From: Vulcanimicrobiia bacterium
GTDB taxonomy: Bacteria > Vulcanimicrobiota > Vulcanimicrobiia > Vulcanimicrobiales > Vulcanimicrobiaceae
Assembly: GCA_025451135.1 (NCBI GenBank)
Contig: JANWKW010000108.1
Coordinates: 1-9,082, forward strand
Reading direction: 5' to 3'
DNA: 9,082 bases
Numbering within the stretch: position 1 is the stretch's first letter; each line of letters starts with the position of its first letter. Below are positions 1-6,363 of the stretch, piece by piece. A program made the position numbers and the translations under genes. The notes under the pieces are model-generated. The model did no database searches. It was not told where the DNA came from and saw only the letters and a list, made by a program, of their open reading frames with translations.

Positions 1-2
1 AT

Positions 3-929
3 ACCTTCTCCGATCGCACGGCGACGATGGCGCGCTGGGATTTCCCGGCCGACGGCGCGCGCGTCTGCGCCGGCATCGCCGCGCTGCCGCCGCAGGTGGC
101 CGACCTCGTCCGCTGGCAGGCCGAGGCTTGGGACGGCACCGGATTCCCGGACCAACTGCGCTGGCACGGCATCCCGACGGACGCGCAACTCCTGCAGCTC
201 GCCGACGTGGTGGCGCGCGCGAGCGATCCCGACGAAGCCCTGGTGACCGTCGCGAACCTGGCCGGCCGCGGTATCGGACCCGATCACGCCAACGCGTTCG
301 TGCGCTGGTTCCACTTGACCGGCGGCGAGCCCGAACCGGTCGAGATGCCGCTGGACGCCCTGCGCGCCGAGGCCACGCCGCCGGCACCGCTGCTCGATCT
401 GCTGGCCGACCGCATCGACGCGCACAACGCCGGCGAGGGTCGCCGCTTGCGCGTGACGCGACTGGCGGACGCGGTCGCGGAACGCATCGCGCTGCCGGTC
501 GCCGAACGCGACGCGCTGGGCCTGGCCGCGCGCACCTTCGCCGCCGGCGAGCTGGGCCACGCGAACGCCGAAGACGAACGTTTCGATCCGCTCGCGCGCC
601 TCGGGATCGCCGCGCGCGCCGAGAACGCCGCCGCCGCGGCCGCCCTCTTCGACGGAAACCAGACCTTCGCACGCGCCGCCGAGATCCTGCGCGCGCGGGC
701 GGCGTGGTACGACGGGACGGGGCAGCCGGCCCTGGTCCACGACGCGATCCCCAAGGGCGCGCAAGTGCTGGCCGCCGCGATCGCCTACGACGCCCTGGAG
801 AGCGTCCATCGCACGCAGATCCGCGAGGTCCGGACCGCGCCGGCCGACCGTCTCGATACCGCCGCGGGTACGCAGTTCGATCCGGCCGTGACGCGCGCGC
901 TGCTCGCCGTCGCCAAGGCGGGCGTATGA
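3..929 (+). CDS. Tandem degenerate HD-GYP-like protein, C-terminal part (5' end outside the window)
   Basis: The frame stays open back to the window edge, and the first ATG (27) has no ribosome binding site, so the N-terminus is almost certainly outside. Counting from that ATG, residues 7-60 match the second half of an HD-GYP domain (c-di-GMP phosphodiesterase family): an FPADGAR stretch where HPxxGA is usual, WDGTGFPD (35-42), an IP, then LADVVARA. Residues 140-300 repeat the pattern: YDGTGQP (228-234), IPKGAQVLAAAIAYDAL and a closing AGTQFDPAV. The metal-binding residues look lost. The usual HHE before WDG is QAE in copy one and RAA in copy two, and the HD of copy two appears as AGELGH (173-178). 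GYP has become GFP and GQP. I infer a non-hydrolytic sensor or scaffold; an intact HD could still lie upstream. The gene overlaps the next one by four bases, so the two are probably translated together. Confidence 0.6.
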   Translation, partial: TFSDRTATMARWDFPADGARVCAGIAALPPQVADLVRWQAEAWDGTGFPDQLRWHGIPTDAQLLQLADVVARASDPDEALVTVANLAGRGIGPDHANAFVRWFHLTGGEPEPVEMPLDALRAEATPPAPLLDLLADRIDAHNAGEGRRLRVTRLADAVAERIALPVAERDALGLAARTFAAGELGHANAEDERFDPLARLGIAARAENAAAAAALFDGNQTFARAAEILRARAAWYDGTGQPALVHDAIPKGAQVLAAAIAYDALESVHRTQIREVRTAPADRLDTAAGTQFDPAVTRALLAVAKAGV

Positions 930-1840
930 TCGAGCTGCTCGAACGCACGCGCCGCATCTCGCCGTCGCGCCTTCACGAGATCCTGGCCGCCAACGACGCG
1001 CGCAGTCTGGTCGATCCGTTCATGGGGCTGCCGACTCATCTCAACTATCTCAAGCGTCACGGCATCGCCGTCCACGGCGGCGATCTGCTCGAATGGTTCG
1101 TCCGCGTCGGCGAAGGCATCGTCGTCAACGACCAGACGATCCTGCGCGACAGCGAGGTCGCCGAGATCGTCGAGATGCTGCCCGGTCGGATCTATCCGCT
1201 CGACGCGTTCAAGGCCTGGGAAGGCGTGTTCTTCTCCGAAGAGCAGTGCATGTATCTGGGCGTGTGGCTCGACAACGTGCGCAACCTGCGCAGCGACGGG
1301 CAGACCGGACTCGCGATCCTCGGGCTGTGGCGCGTGTTCTGCTACTGGCTGCAGAAATCGCACGCGCCCGACGACATGCCCGACGTGGCGCCCAGCGAAC
1401 TGGCCTGGTCGTACATCCGGCAGACCGAGGCGTGGGTGACCACCAACCTACGCCACAACACGGTGCGGTCGGCCGACGTGCTCACGACCATCTCGGCGCA
1501 GCCGGCGGACGCGCTGTTCATCGCGCCGCCGGCGCGCAACTCGTTCCGCACGGCCGACGCCCGCATCTGGATGTGGGAGGCGTGGTGGCAGGGCAATCCC
1601 TACTTCACCATCGAGCACGCCTATAAGGACTCGCTCTTCGGCGCCCGCAGCGTCGACGAGCAGGGCTACGCGCGCGCCATCGCGAGCGTGCTGTCGGCCG
1701 CGGCCGACTACCCGCTGCTGGTCCTCCAGACGACCGAACGCCGTCTCTCCGAGTTCGAACCGCTGGTGCGCAACGCGCGCGCGCACGTCGAGATCCTCGC
1801 TCCGCACGCGAACGAGATCTACATCGTCGCAAAGCGGTAG
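926..1840 (+). CDS. D12-class DNA adenine methyltransferase-like protein, probably catalytically inactive
   Basis: This is a 304-residue soluble protein. The ATG at 926 overlaps the upstream TGA as ATGA, which fixes the start by translational coupling; the same frame is open further upstream, but that part is a shadow of the preceding gene. The order of elements follows the D12 (Dam-like) DNA adenine methyltransferases. DPFMG (30-34) stands for the SAM-binding motif I and GGDL (51-54) for the acidic motif II. A helical block (VFFSEEQ, then WLDNVRN and a hydrophobic LAILGLWRVFCYWL) corresponds to the target-recognition region. ADALFIAPPARN (195-206) sits where DxVYxDPPY should be. The catalytic motif is therefore APPA, lacking both the Asp and the Tyr, and the motif I glycines are also reduced (GLP). 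I infer a fold retained for DNA or ligand binding, not methylation. Family assignment is by pattern only and is moderately sure; the coding call is strong. Confidence 0.62.
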   Translation: MIELLERTRRISPSRLHEILAANDARSLVDPFMGLPTHLNYLKRHGIAVHGGDLLEWFVRVGEGIVVNDQTILRDSEVAEIVEMLPGRIYPLDAFKAWEGVFFSEEQCMYLGVWLDNVRNLRSDGQTGLAILGLWRVFCYWLQKSHAPDDMPDVAPSELAWSYIRQTEAWVTTNLRHNTVRSADVLTTISAQPADALFIAPPARNSFRTADARIWMWEAWWQGNPYFTIEHAYKDSLFGARSVDEQGYARAIASVLSAAADYPLLVLQTTERRLSEFEPLVRNARAHVEILAPHANEIYIVAKR

Positions 1841-1841
1841 C

Positions 1842-1856
1842 GCGCGCCGAACGCGC
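1842..1856. other. Small GC hairpin between convergent genes
   Basis: The 16-base gap between two converging stop codons contains GCGCG, a five-base loop, then CGCGC. It could help end transcription from either side, but neither strand has a T-run after it, so it is not a convincing intrinsic terminator. Confidence 0.25.
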
Positions 1857-2048
1857 CTACGCGGCGGCGTTCGCCTGGAAGCGGTACCACAGGATCGAGA
1901 GCACGGCCAGTACCGCGTACAGGATCGCGTGTTTTAGGTGGTGCGCGCCGTCGAATCCGAGCGCGGGCACCGCGTTGCAGATGCCGGTCGCGGCGGTGAT
2001 GGCGAACAGGACGAAGACGACCGTCAGGACGAGTGCGAGGATCTTCAT
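1857..2048 (-). CDS. Small two-helix membrane protein, unknown function
   Basis: This is a 63-residue protein with two hydrophobic segments, about residues 2-22 and 40-55. They are joined by a short loop holding a cysteine (C24) and a histidine cluster (H36, H37, H40). The C-terminus is short and ends in alanines. I do not recognise the family. The ATG lies one base after the uppP stop (TGA T ATG), so it is probably expressed by re-initiation after uppP and made in a fixed ratio to it. That arrangement suggests an accessory role at the same membrane, but nothing in the sequence proves it. The length, the hydrophobic pattern and the tight junction support a real gene and not a chance ORF. Confidence 0.65.
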   Translation of the reverse strand: MKILALVLTVVFVLFAITAATGICNAVPALGFDGAHHLKHAILYAVLAVLSILWYRFQANAAA

Positions 2049-2049
2049 A

Positions 2050-2910
2050 TCAGCTGATGACTCCGATCTTGGCGAGGATGAGGCAGAGCGCTCCGAACAG
2101 CAGGCAGTACCAGCCGAACGCGCGCAGGTCGTGGTTCTTGAAGTACTTGGTCAGGAACGCGACCGAGAGATAGGCGAAGATGCCGGCCAGCACCGCTCCG
2201 ACGATCGCCTGGGCCGCGACCACATGCGCCCCGGGCGCCCACAGCTCCGGGATCTCGAGCGCGGCGGCGGCGAAGATCACCGGCGTCGCGAGCAGGAACG
2301 AGTAACGCGCGGCGCTCGCCATGTCGAGGCCGCAGAGCAGGCCGACCACCATAGAGGCGCCCGACCGCGATATCCCCGGGAGCAGCGCGAACGCCTGCCC
2401 GAAGCCGACCGCGACGCTCTGCGGATAGGTCAAGGCTTCGATCGGCCGATAGGCCGCGTCCGGAGCGGCGTGCTGGCGACGGCGGAGCCAGTCGCCCGCG
2501 AACATCACCAGTCCGTTGATCATCAGGAAGATCGCGGCCGGGGCGACCGTCCCGAACAGGATGCTGACCTTCTCCTTGAAGAGCAGGCCGAGGATCCCGA
2601 CCGGCACCGTGCCTACTACGAGCAGCCAAGCGACCCGCTCGTCGACGTCGTCGGAGAGCTTGCCCCGCACGACGCTGGCGACGAACGCCCGTCCGAGCTT
2701 GGCCCAGTCGTGGCGATAGAACGCGATCAGCGCGATCGCGGTGCCGAGATGGAGCACCACCACGAACGCCAAGAAATTCGGGTCGGCGCGATGGATGTTG
2801 TGCCAGCCGAGCAGCGCCGGGATCAGGATGGTGTGGCCGAGGCTCGAGACCGGGAAGAGCTCGCTGACGCCTTGCAAGACGGCGAGGATGATGGCTTGGA
2901 GGAAGGTCAC
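2050..2910 (-). CDS. uppP: Undecaprenyl-diphosphatase UppP (BacA family)
   Basis: This integral membrane enzyme removes a phosphate from undecaprenyl diphosphate. The resulting lipid carrier is reused for peptidoglycan and other envelope polymers; high levels give bacitracin resistance. At 286 residues it is normal for the family and almost entirely hydrophobic. The first signature is QGVSELFPVSSLGH (13-26), with the catalytic Glu at 17 and a conserved His at 26. The second is LLPGISRSGASM (176-187), with the PGxSRSG loop and Arg182. GTG at 2910 is chosen because the family usually begins a few residues before LQAIILA; the upstream sequence has only a weak Shine-Dalgarno. The gene is divergent from the PilZ gene across an 89-base gap and is followed one base later by the 63-residue membrane protein. 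A housekeeping gene with no sign of damage. Confidence 0.96.
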   Translation of the reverse strand: MTFLQAIILAVLQGVSELFPVSSLGHTILIPALLGWHNIHRADPNFLAFVVVLHLGTAIALIAFYRHDWAKLGRAFVASVVRGKLSDDVDERVAWLLVVGTVPVGILGLLFKEKVSILFGTVAPAAIFLMINGLVMFAGDWLRRRQHAAPDAAYRPIEALTYPQSVAVGFGQAFALLPGISRSGASMVVGLLCGLDMASAARYSFLLATPVIFAAAALEIPELWAPGAHVVAAQAIVGAVLAGIFAYLSVAFLTKYFKNHDLRAFGWYCLLFGALCLILAKIGVIS

Positions 2911-2938
2911 GGCGCTTCGGTTACGCCCCGCCGTACGC

Positions 2939-2956
2939 CGCGGCCTTCCGGCCGCG
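2939..2956. other. Perfect 7-bp hairpin in the divergent uppP/PilZ intergenic region
   Basis: CGCGGCC, loop TTCC, GGCCGCG. It lies about 30 bases before uppP and 43 bases before the PilZ gene, in the 89-base divergent gap. It could be an operator or a structured leader. The gap shows no clear -35/-10 pair that I would defend, so the promoters of both genes remain unplaced. Confidence 0.35.
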
Positions 2957-2987
2957 CGGACCGGGAGGATTGGGGCGAATTCCGCGG

Positions 2988-2992
2988 TAAGG
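2988..2992 (+). promoter_or_regulatory. Ribosome binding site deciding the PilZ GTG start
   Basis: TAAGG ends seven bases before the GTG at 3000. No ATG in this frame precedes the RRFER motif, so this site supports the GTG as the real start. Confidence 0.55.
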
Positions 2993-2999
2993 CGTCGGT

Positions 3000-3383
3000 G
3001 TGCTCGAGAACGGACATGACGGGGGGCCGCAACACGAACGGCGATTCGAACGCGTCGGCGACACGCTGCTCGTCTCGTACAGCATCGGCGACGATTTCGA
3101 GCCCGAGTTCACCGAGACGTACGACATCGCGCTGGGCGGGATGGCGATGCTCACCAACGCCGAGCTCGACAAGGACGCACCCGTCTCCGTCCAGCTCGAA
3201 CTGCGCGGCGACTCCCAGCCGGTGCTCCGGCTGCGCGGGACGATCCGCTGGTCGCACTACGATCCGATGCTCCAGCGTCACCGCACCGGCGTCGCCTTCC
3301 TGGACGTCGACGAAGACATGCGCGCGCATCTGCAGCGCTACATCGACACCCTCCACCTGCTCCGCGATATGGGCGTCATCTAG
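3000..3383 (+). CDS. PilZ-domain protein (putative c-di-GMP receptor, altered second motif)
   Basis: This 127-residue soluble protein consists of a single PilZ domain, a beta-barrel that classically binds cyclic di-GMP and changes partner activity. The RxxxR motif is present as RRFER (R14 to R18). The second motif, normally D/N-x-S-x-x-G, reads D42-I-A-L-G-G47, with Ala for Ser. The strand pattern VSVQLELRG, LRLRGTIRW and GVAFLDVDED is typical of the family. A C-terminal helix (about 106-124) follows. The GTG start has a TAAGG box. The stop is only six bases from the stop of the converging tonB-like gene, leaving no room for a separate terminator. With Ser lost, c-di-GMP affinity may be reduced, but RxxxR is intact, so binding is still plausible. 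The partner is unknown. Confidence 0.88.
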   Translation: MLENGHDGGPQHERRFERVGDTLLVSYSIGDDFEPEFTETYDIALGGMAMLTNAELDKDAPVSVQLELRGDSQPVLRLRGTIRWSHYDPMLQRHRTGVAFLDVDEDMRAHLQRYIDTLHLLRDMGVI

Positions 3384-3389
3384 CTCTCC

Positions 3390-4016
3390 CTACCAGGCGA
3401 GCCACTTCGCCTCGAAGGTGTAGTCGGAGGCCACGGCCTTGCAGTCCTTATAGGCCGGCACGTAGACCGCGCTCTTGGCCATCGCGAGCGCGACCGTATC
3501 CAGCGAAGGATTCCCCGACGATCCGGAGATCGCCGCCGAGAGCACGCCGCCCGTCGCGTCGAGATGCACGAGCACGGCGCTGGTCCCGTTGGTGGCGGCG
3601 GCGCGGGCCTCGGCCGGGATCTCGGCGGGCGCGGGCGTCGATTCCAACCCGGCGGGCGCCGACGGCCTCCGGCACGGCGACGCGGCGGCGACGGCCGCCG
3701 GCTTGGGCGTCGGCGTCGGAGGGGCCGGAGTGACGTGCGCGATCGCGACGCCGCGCCCCGCGGTCGCGACCGGACGCGGCGGCGCACTGCCGCGCGCGGT
3801 CGGGCTCGGCTGCGGCGCGGGGGTGTGGGGTGTCGGCGTGGCCTGCGTGATGCGCACGATCCGGGCGTGCGCGATGGTCACCACCGGCGCGTCGCTCTGG
3901 CGGACGGCGAACGGCGAACGCAGCCAGCCCAGGAGCACGGCGTGCACCAGCAGCGAGAGTCCGACGGCGATGAAAAGAAGGCGGCGTGAGGCTTTCGGTG
4001 TCACCGATAGAGCCAC
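3390..4016 (-). CDS. TonB-like energy transducer, second copy (short)
   Basis: This 208-residue protein is anchored in the inner membrane by one helix (about residues 12-32). A long proline/alanine/threonine linker (about 58-140) follows, and then a small C-terminal TonB-like domain (about 144-208). That domain keeps the strand VLVHLDATGGVL, a helix SLDTVALAMAKSAVY, then PAYKDCKAV and a final YTFEAKW. Compared with the preceding tonB, the usual YPxxA entry to the domain is missing, so the domain is shortened at its front. Cys115 and Cys192 bracket it as Cys145 and Cys222 do in the partner protein. The start is GTG at 4016, preceded by GAAGG six bases upstream; a second GTG four codons later has no such box. 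It is the last gene of the operon, 33 bases after tonB. It may contact a different outer-membrane partner or work in a mixed complex. Confidence 0.82.
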   Translation of the reverse strand: MALSVTPKASRRLLFIAVGLSLLVHAVLLGWLRSPFAVRQSDAPVVTIAHARIVRITQATPTPHTPAPQPSPTARGSAPPRPVATAGRGVAIAHVTPAPPTPTPKPAAVAAASPCRRPSAPAGLESTPAPAEIPAEARAAATNGTSAVLVHLDATGGVLSAAISGSSGNPSLDTVALAMAKSAVYVPAYKDCKAVASDYTFEAKWLAW

Positions 4017-4049
4017 ACGCCGCCTTCGTGCTCGTCCCGAGGATCGGGT

Positions 4050-4769
4050 TTATTGGTCGGGTGAGAAGTCGGCGTGGAAGATATACGAGTCCTGCACCGG
4101 GACGCAGTTCACGATCTTCGCCGAGTAGGTCGTCTGACGGGCCGCGCGCAGTGCCGCTTGGTCCATCGCCATGTTGTGACCGGACTGGTAGACGCTCGCG
4201 TCGACCAGCTGATTGTTCGCGCCGACCGTCACCTTGATCAGCACGGTCACTTCGCCGAGTCCGAGTTCCTTGGCGGAATCCGGATAGTCGGGAGGGACCG
4301 AGTTGATGGCGCTGGCTTCCTTGTAGGGTACGGCGCACTTGGCCGGTTCGGGCGTGCCCGGGACCGGGGATGCCGTGCCCTGCCCGGCCGGAACGCCGTT
4401 CTCCGTGCCGGACTTCGGCGCGACATAGGTGTTCTCGGTCGACGTCGCGCCCTTGGTGTTGGTCGTCTTGACCACGTTCATCTTGAGCCGCGGCTGGACC
4501 GGCGCCTGTTTGGGCGGCGGCGTCGCCTGCGGCGGCGGGGTCGGGGTGGGCGGCGGGGTCGGCGTCGGCGGGGGCGGGGTCGGGACCTTGACCTTCGTCT
4601 TCTTGGTCACCGAGACGGTCTCGGTCTGCTGATCTTCCGCATGTTTGTTCATGTTGGGAAGCAACGGCAGGATCAAGAAATGGACGAGGATCGACAACAG
4701 GAACGCCCAGCCGACGAAGTTACGGACCTGTTCGCCCGTCGTGATGAAAGGTGATTTCTTCTCCGCCAT
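4050..4769 (-). CDS. tonB: Energy transducer TonB
   Basis: TonB spans the periplasm and passes the energy of the ExbB/ExbD proton channel to outer-membrane transporters. This 239-residue protein has the standard plan. A short cytoplasmic start is followed by one membrane helix (about 18-38, including SxxxH as SILVH). A proline-threonine linker (62-95) and a looser linker come next, and then the C-terminal domain (about 155-235). The domain opens with DYPDSAKELGLGEVTV (161-176), close to the family YPxxAxxxGxxGxV. It continues with SVYQSGHNMAMDQAALRAAR and ends with NCVPV and SYIFHADF. Cys145 and Cys222 flank it and could form a disulfide. The ATG lies two bases after the exbD stop with only a weak Shine-Dalgarno, so translation is probably coupled. 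The C-terminal YIFHADF ending, unlike enteric TonB, suggests a lineage-specific group. Confidence 0.93.
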   Translation of the reverse strand: MAEKKSPFITTGEQVRNFVGWAFLLSILVHFLILPLLPNMNKHAEDQQTETVSVTKKTKVKVPTPPPPTPTPPPTPTPPPQATPPPKQAPVQPRLKMNVVKTTNTKGATSTENTYVAPKSGTENGVPAGQGTASPVPGTPEPAKCAVPYKEASAINSVPPDYPDSAKELGLGEVTVLIKVTVGANNQLVDASVYQSGHNMAMDQAALRAARQTTYSAKIVNCVPVQDSYIFHADFSPDQ

Positions 4770-4771
4770 CG

Positions 4772-5194
4772 TTAGCTGTTCTGCCCCTGCGGCGTGCCTT
4801 CGATGTGGTTGGCAAGCCCGAAGTCGGTGAGGTCCGCTTGTTTGGCGGCATCCATCACTTGCAGGACGGTTCCGTAGTTCGCCTTCGGATCGGCCTTGAT
4901 GATGACGCTCTTGAACTTGTGCCCGGTCTGGTCCTGAAGCGCCTGGAACGCGTCCTTGGCCCCCTGGACGGTGACGATCGACGGTCCGATCTGGATCTCG
5001 CTCTTCTCGTTGATGAGCACGACGATCTGGGACGGGTTCACCCGTTCTTTGTTCTTGGCATCCGGCATCTTCGGCTCTTTGGTCACCGATGCCAGGATGA
5101 TGAAGATGATCAGGAGGACCAGCAGCACGTCCGTGAACGGCGTGATGTTGATGGTCGACATGACATCGTCTTCTTGCCCTACTGAAACGGCCAT
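4772..5194 (-). CDS. exbD: ExbD/TolR-family biopolymer transport protein, second copy
   Basis: This is a 140-residue, single-helix inner-membrane protein of the ExbD/TolR family, which pairs with ExbB to use the proton gradient. The family signature INITPFTDVLLVLLIIF spans about residues 15-31 and carries the essential membrane Asp (D22). The periplasmic part (about 40-130) has the usual strand pattern and the Y-G-x-V/I-L-x-V-M-D helix near residues 107-120. It is clearly different from the upstream ExbD outside the membrane segment; for example it lacks the TPPGFE stretch, so it is not a recent duplicate. The ATG start is preceded by GAAGGTG at moderate distance. It lies 18 bases after the first exbD and two bases before tonB. 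Confidence 0.94.
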   Translation of the reverse strand: MAVSVGQEDDVMSTINITPFTDVLLVLLIIFIILASVTKEPKMPDAKNKERVNPSQIVVLINEKSEIQIGPSIVTVQGAKDAFQALQDQTGHKFKSVIIKADPKANYGTVLQVMDAAKQADLTDFGLANHIEGTPQGQNS

Positions 5195-5212
5195 CTTATT
5201 GCACCTTCACGT

Positions 5213-5626
5213 TCATGACGTCACGAAACCGACGTCGTCGAGGCCGGCCTCTTTGGCGGCGTCGAGGATGCGGATGATGATCCCATACGGCGCCTTGGTA
5301 TCGGCCGTGATGGAGACGTGTTTGTGCGGCTTCTTGATCGAAGCTTGGGACATGACGTAGTAGATCGTCTGTTCGTCGGCCGGAACCGCGTCGACGTAGA
5401 TCTTGCCCTTCGCGTTGACATCGACCTCGATGTTCTTGTGGGGGTCGTCTTTGGTCGTGGGAGAGTTGTCGCTCTTGTTTGGTAGCTGCTTCTCGAATCC
5501 GGGCGGCGTTACGATCGCCGCGAGGATCATGAAGATGATGAGCAGCACCAGCAATACGTCGGTGAACGGCGTGATGTTGATCTCCGCCATTACCTCTTCG
5601 TCTTGCTTAGCCGATAGCAGACTCAC
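5213..5626 (-). CDS. exbD: ExbD/TolR-family biopolymer transport protein, first copy
   Basis: This 137-residue ExbD/TolR-family protein has a short cytoplasmic N-terminus and then EINITPFTDVLLVLLIIFMI across the membrane, with the proton-carrying Asp at 23. A lysine- and aspartate-rich periplasmic linker (about 45-65) precedes the C-terminal domain, which includes APYGIIIRILDAAKEAG (112-128). Two different ExbDs after one ExbB are known from some other bacteria, such as Xanthomonas, where both are needed for particular substrates. Here the stoichiometry and roles are inferred only. The GTG start has an excellent Shine-Dalgarno, GGAGG six bases upstream. The gene lies 18 bases after exbB. Confidence 0.95.
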   Translation of the reverse strand: MSLLSAKQDEEVMAEINITPFTDVLLVLLIIFMILAAIVTPPGFEKQLPNKSDNSPTTKDDPHKNIEVDVNAKGKIYVDAVPADEQTIYYVMSQASIKKPHKHVSITADTKAPYGIIIRILDAAKEAGLDDVGFVTS

Positions 5627-5632
5627 GTCGGG

Positions 5633-5637
5633 CCTCC
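5633..5637 (-). promoter_or_regulatory. Strong ribosome binding site of the first exbD
   Basis: GGAGG on the minus strand, six bases before the GTG at 5626. It settles that start against the internal ATG at codon 13, which is the one closest to the membrane segment. Confidence 0.75.
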
Positions 5638-5644
5638 GAAAGGG

Positions 5645-6319
5645 TTACTTGGGTGCCTGCGTCGGCGTGGGTGCGAGCAGCTCCGAAGGGATCGGCGCGC
5701 CCGTGTTGTGGAAGTGGAGGATCTCGGCGAGCTGGTTCGCCGCGACGATCATCTCCTGGTTGTAGACCTTGATGCGCGTCTTGAAGTAGTTGAAGAAGAT
5801 GACCGCGATGACGGCGACGACGAGTCCCGAGAACGTCGTGATCAGCGCTTCGGAGACGCCCGACGCGACGACGGCCGGCGAGGCGTTGCCCTTGAGCGCG
5901 ATCTCGTCGAACGCGTGGATGATACCGAGAACGGTACCGGCCAGACCGACGAACGGCGCGATGACGGCGATGGTGCCGATGATGCCGAGGTTGCGCTCGA
6001 GCGCGTTGAGGTGTTCCATCAGCGCGATCGAGAGCGCGTCGGTGATATCGGCGCGGTTCTTCTCGCCGCGCTGGAGACCGAACTCCAGGATGCGGGGCAG
6101 CATGCCCTTATTCGCCTGGCAGACCTTGATGGCGCCGGCCAGGTCGTCGGCCTGGATCTTCTGCGCGATCTGCTTGAGCAAGCCTTTGGTATCGCCGTGC
6201 TGCGATGCGAAGAACACCAGGCGCTCGATCACGATCGCCACGGTGATGATCGACAGTGCCAGGAGGACCCACATGTCCCATCCGCCCCTGGTCATAAAAG
6301 TCATAAAACCTGCAAACAC
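5645..6319 (-). CDS. exbB: ExbB/TolQ/MotA-family proton channel protein
   Basis: This 224-residue inner-membrane protein forms the pentameric shell around ExbD and stabilises TonB. Three membrane helices are visible. Helix 1 (about 16-38) ends in the conserved IERL. A cytoplasmic helical region (about 42-110) carries LERNLGIIG before helix 2 (about 112-135, with PFVGLAGTVLGII). Helix 3 lies at about 158-180 (ALITTFSGLVVAV). The C-terminus ends in a short proline-threonine tail. GTG at 6319 is chosen because GGGAGGGG lies nine bases upstream; in-frame ATGs at codons 6 and 9 are possible alternatives, but that box would be too far from them. It is the first gene of the exbB-exbD-exbD-tonB-tonB operon, behind an intrinsic terminator that isolates it from the TPR gene. 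The TolQ/TolR alternative is unlikely because no tolA, tolB or pal follows. Confidence 0.94.
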   Translation of the reverse strand: MFAGFMTFMTRGGWDMWVLLALSIITVAIVIERLVFFASQHGDTKGLLKQIAQKIQADDLAGAIKVCQANKGMLPRILEFGLQRGEKNRADITDALSIALMEHLNALERNLGIIGTIAVIAPFVGLAGTVLGIIHAFDEIALKGNASPAVVASGVSEALITTFSGLVVAVIAVIFFNYFKTRIKVYNQEMIVAANQLAEILHFHNTGAPIPSELLAPTPTQAPK

Positions 6320-6363
6320 TTCTTCCGACCCCTCCCACTTACGGGAACTTTAGTGCGCTAGAC

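Noticed and set aside
128..925. In-frame open extension upstream of the methyltransferase-like gene
   Set aside because: It lies wholly inside the HD-GYP-like gene in another frame and gives an arginine-rich, low-complexity product; the ATGA overlap is the natural start.
1975..3423. Open frame of 482 codons on the + strand across uppP and the PilZ gene
   Set aside because: Antisense shadow of uppP with Arg/Glu/Asp-rich sequence and no recognisable domain. High GC makes such long empty frames common.
5645..6319. Reading the ExbB-like protein as TolQ or MotA
   Set aside because: No tolA, tolB, pal or flagellar gene follows; two ExbD and two TonB genes do, so the Ton assignment is better.
6329..6363. 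A -35/-10 promoter for the exbB operon (TTGTCT with GTAAGT)
   Set aside because: The -35 is fair but the -10 matches only two of six positions and overlaps the ribosome binding site region, so no promoter is called.
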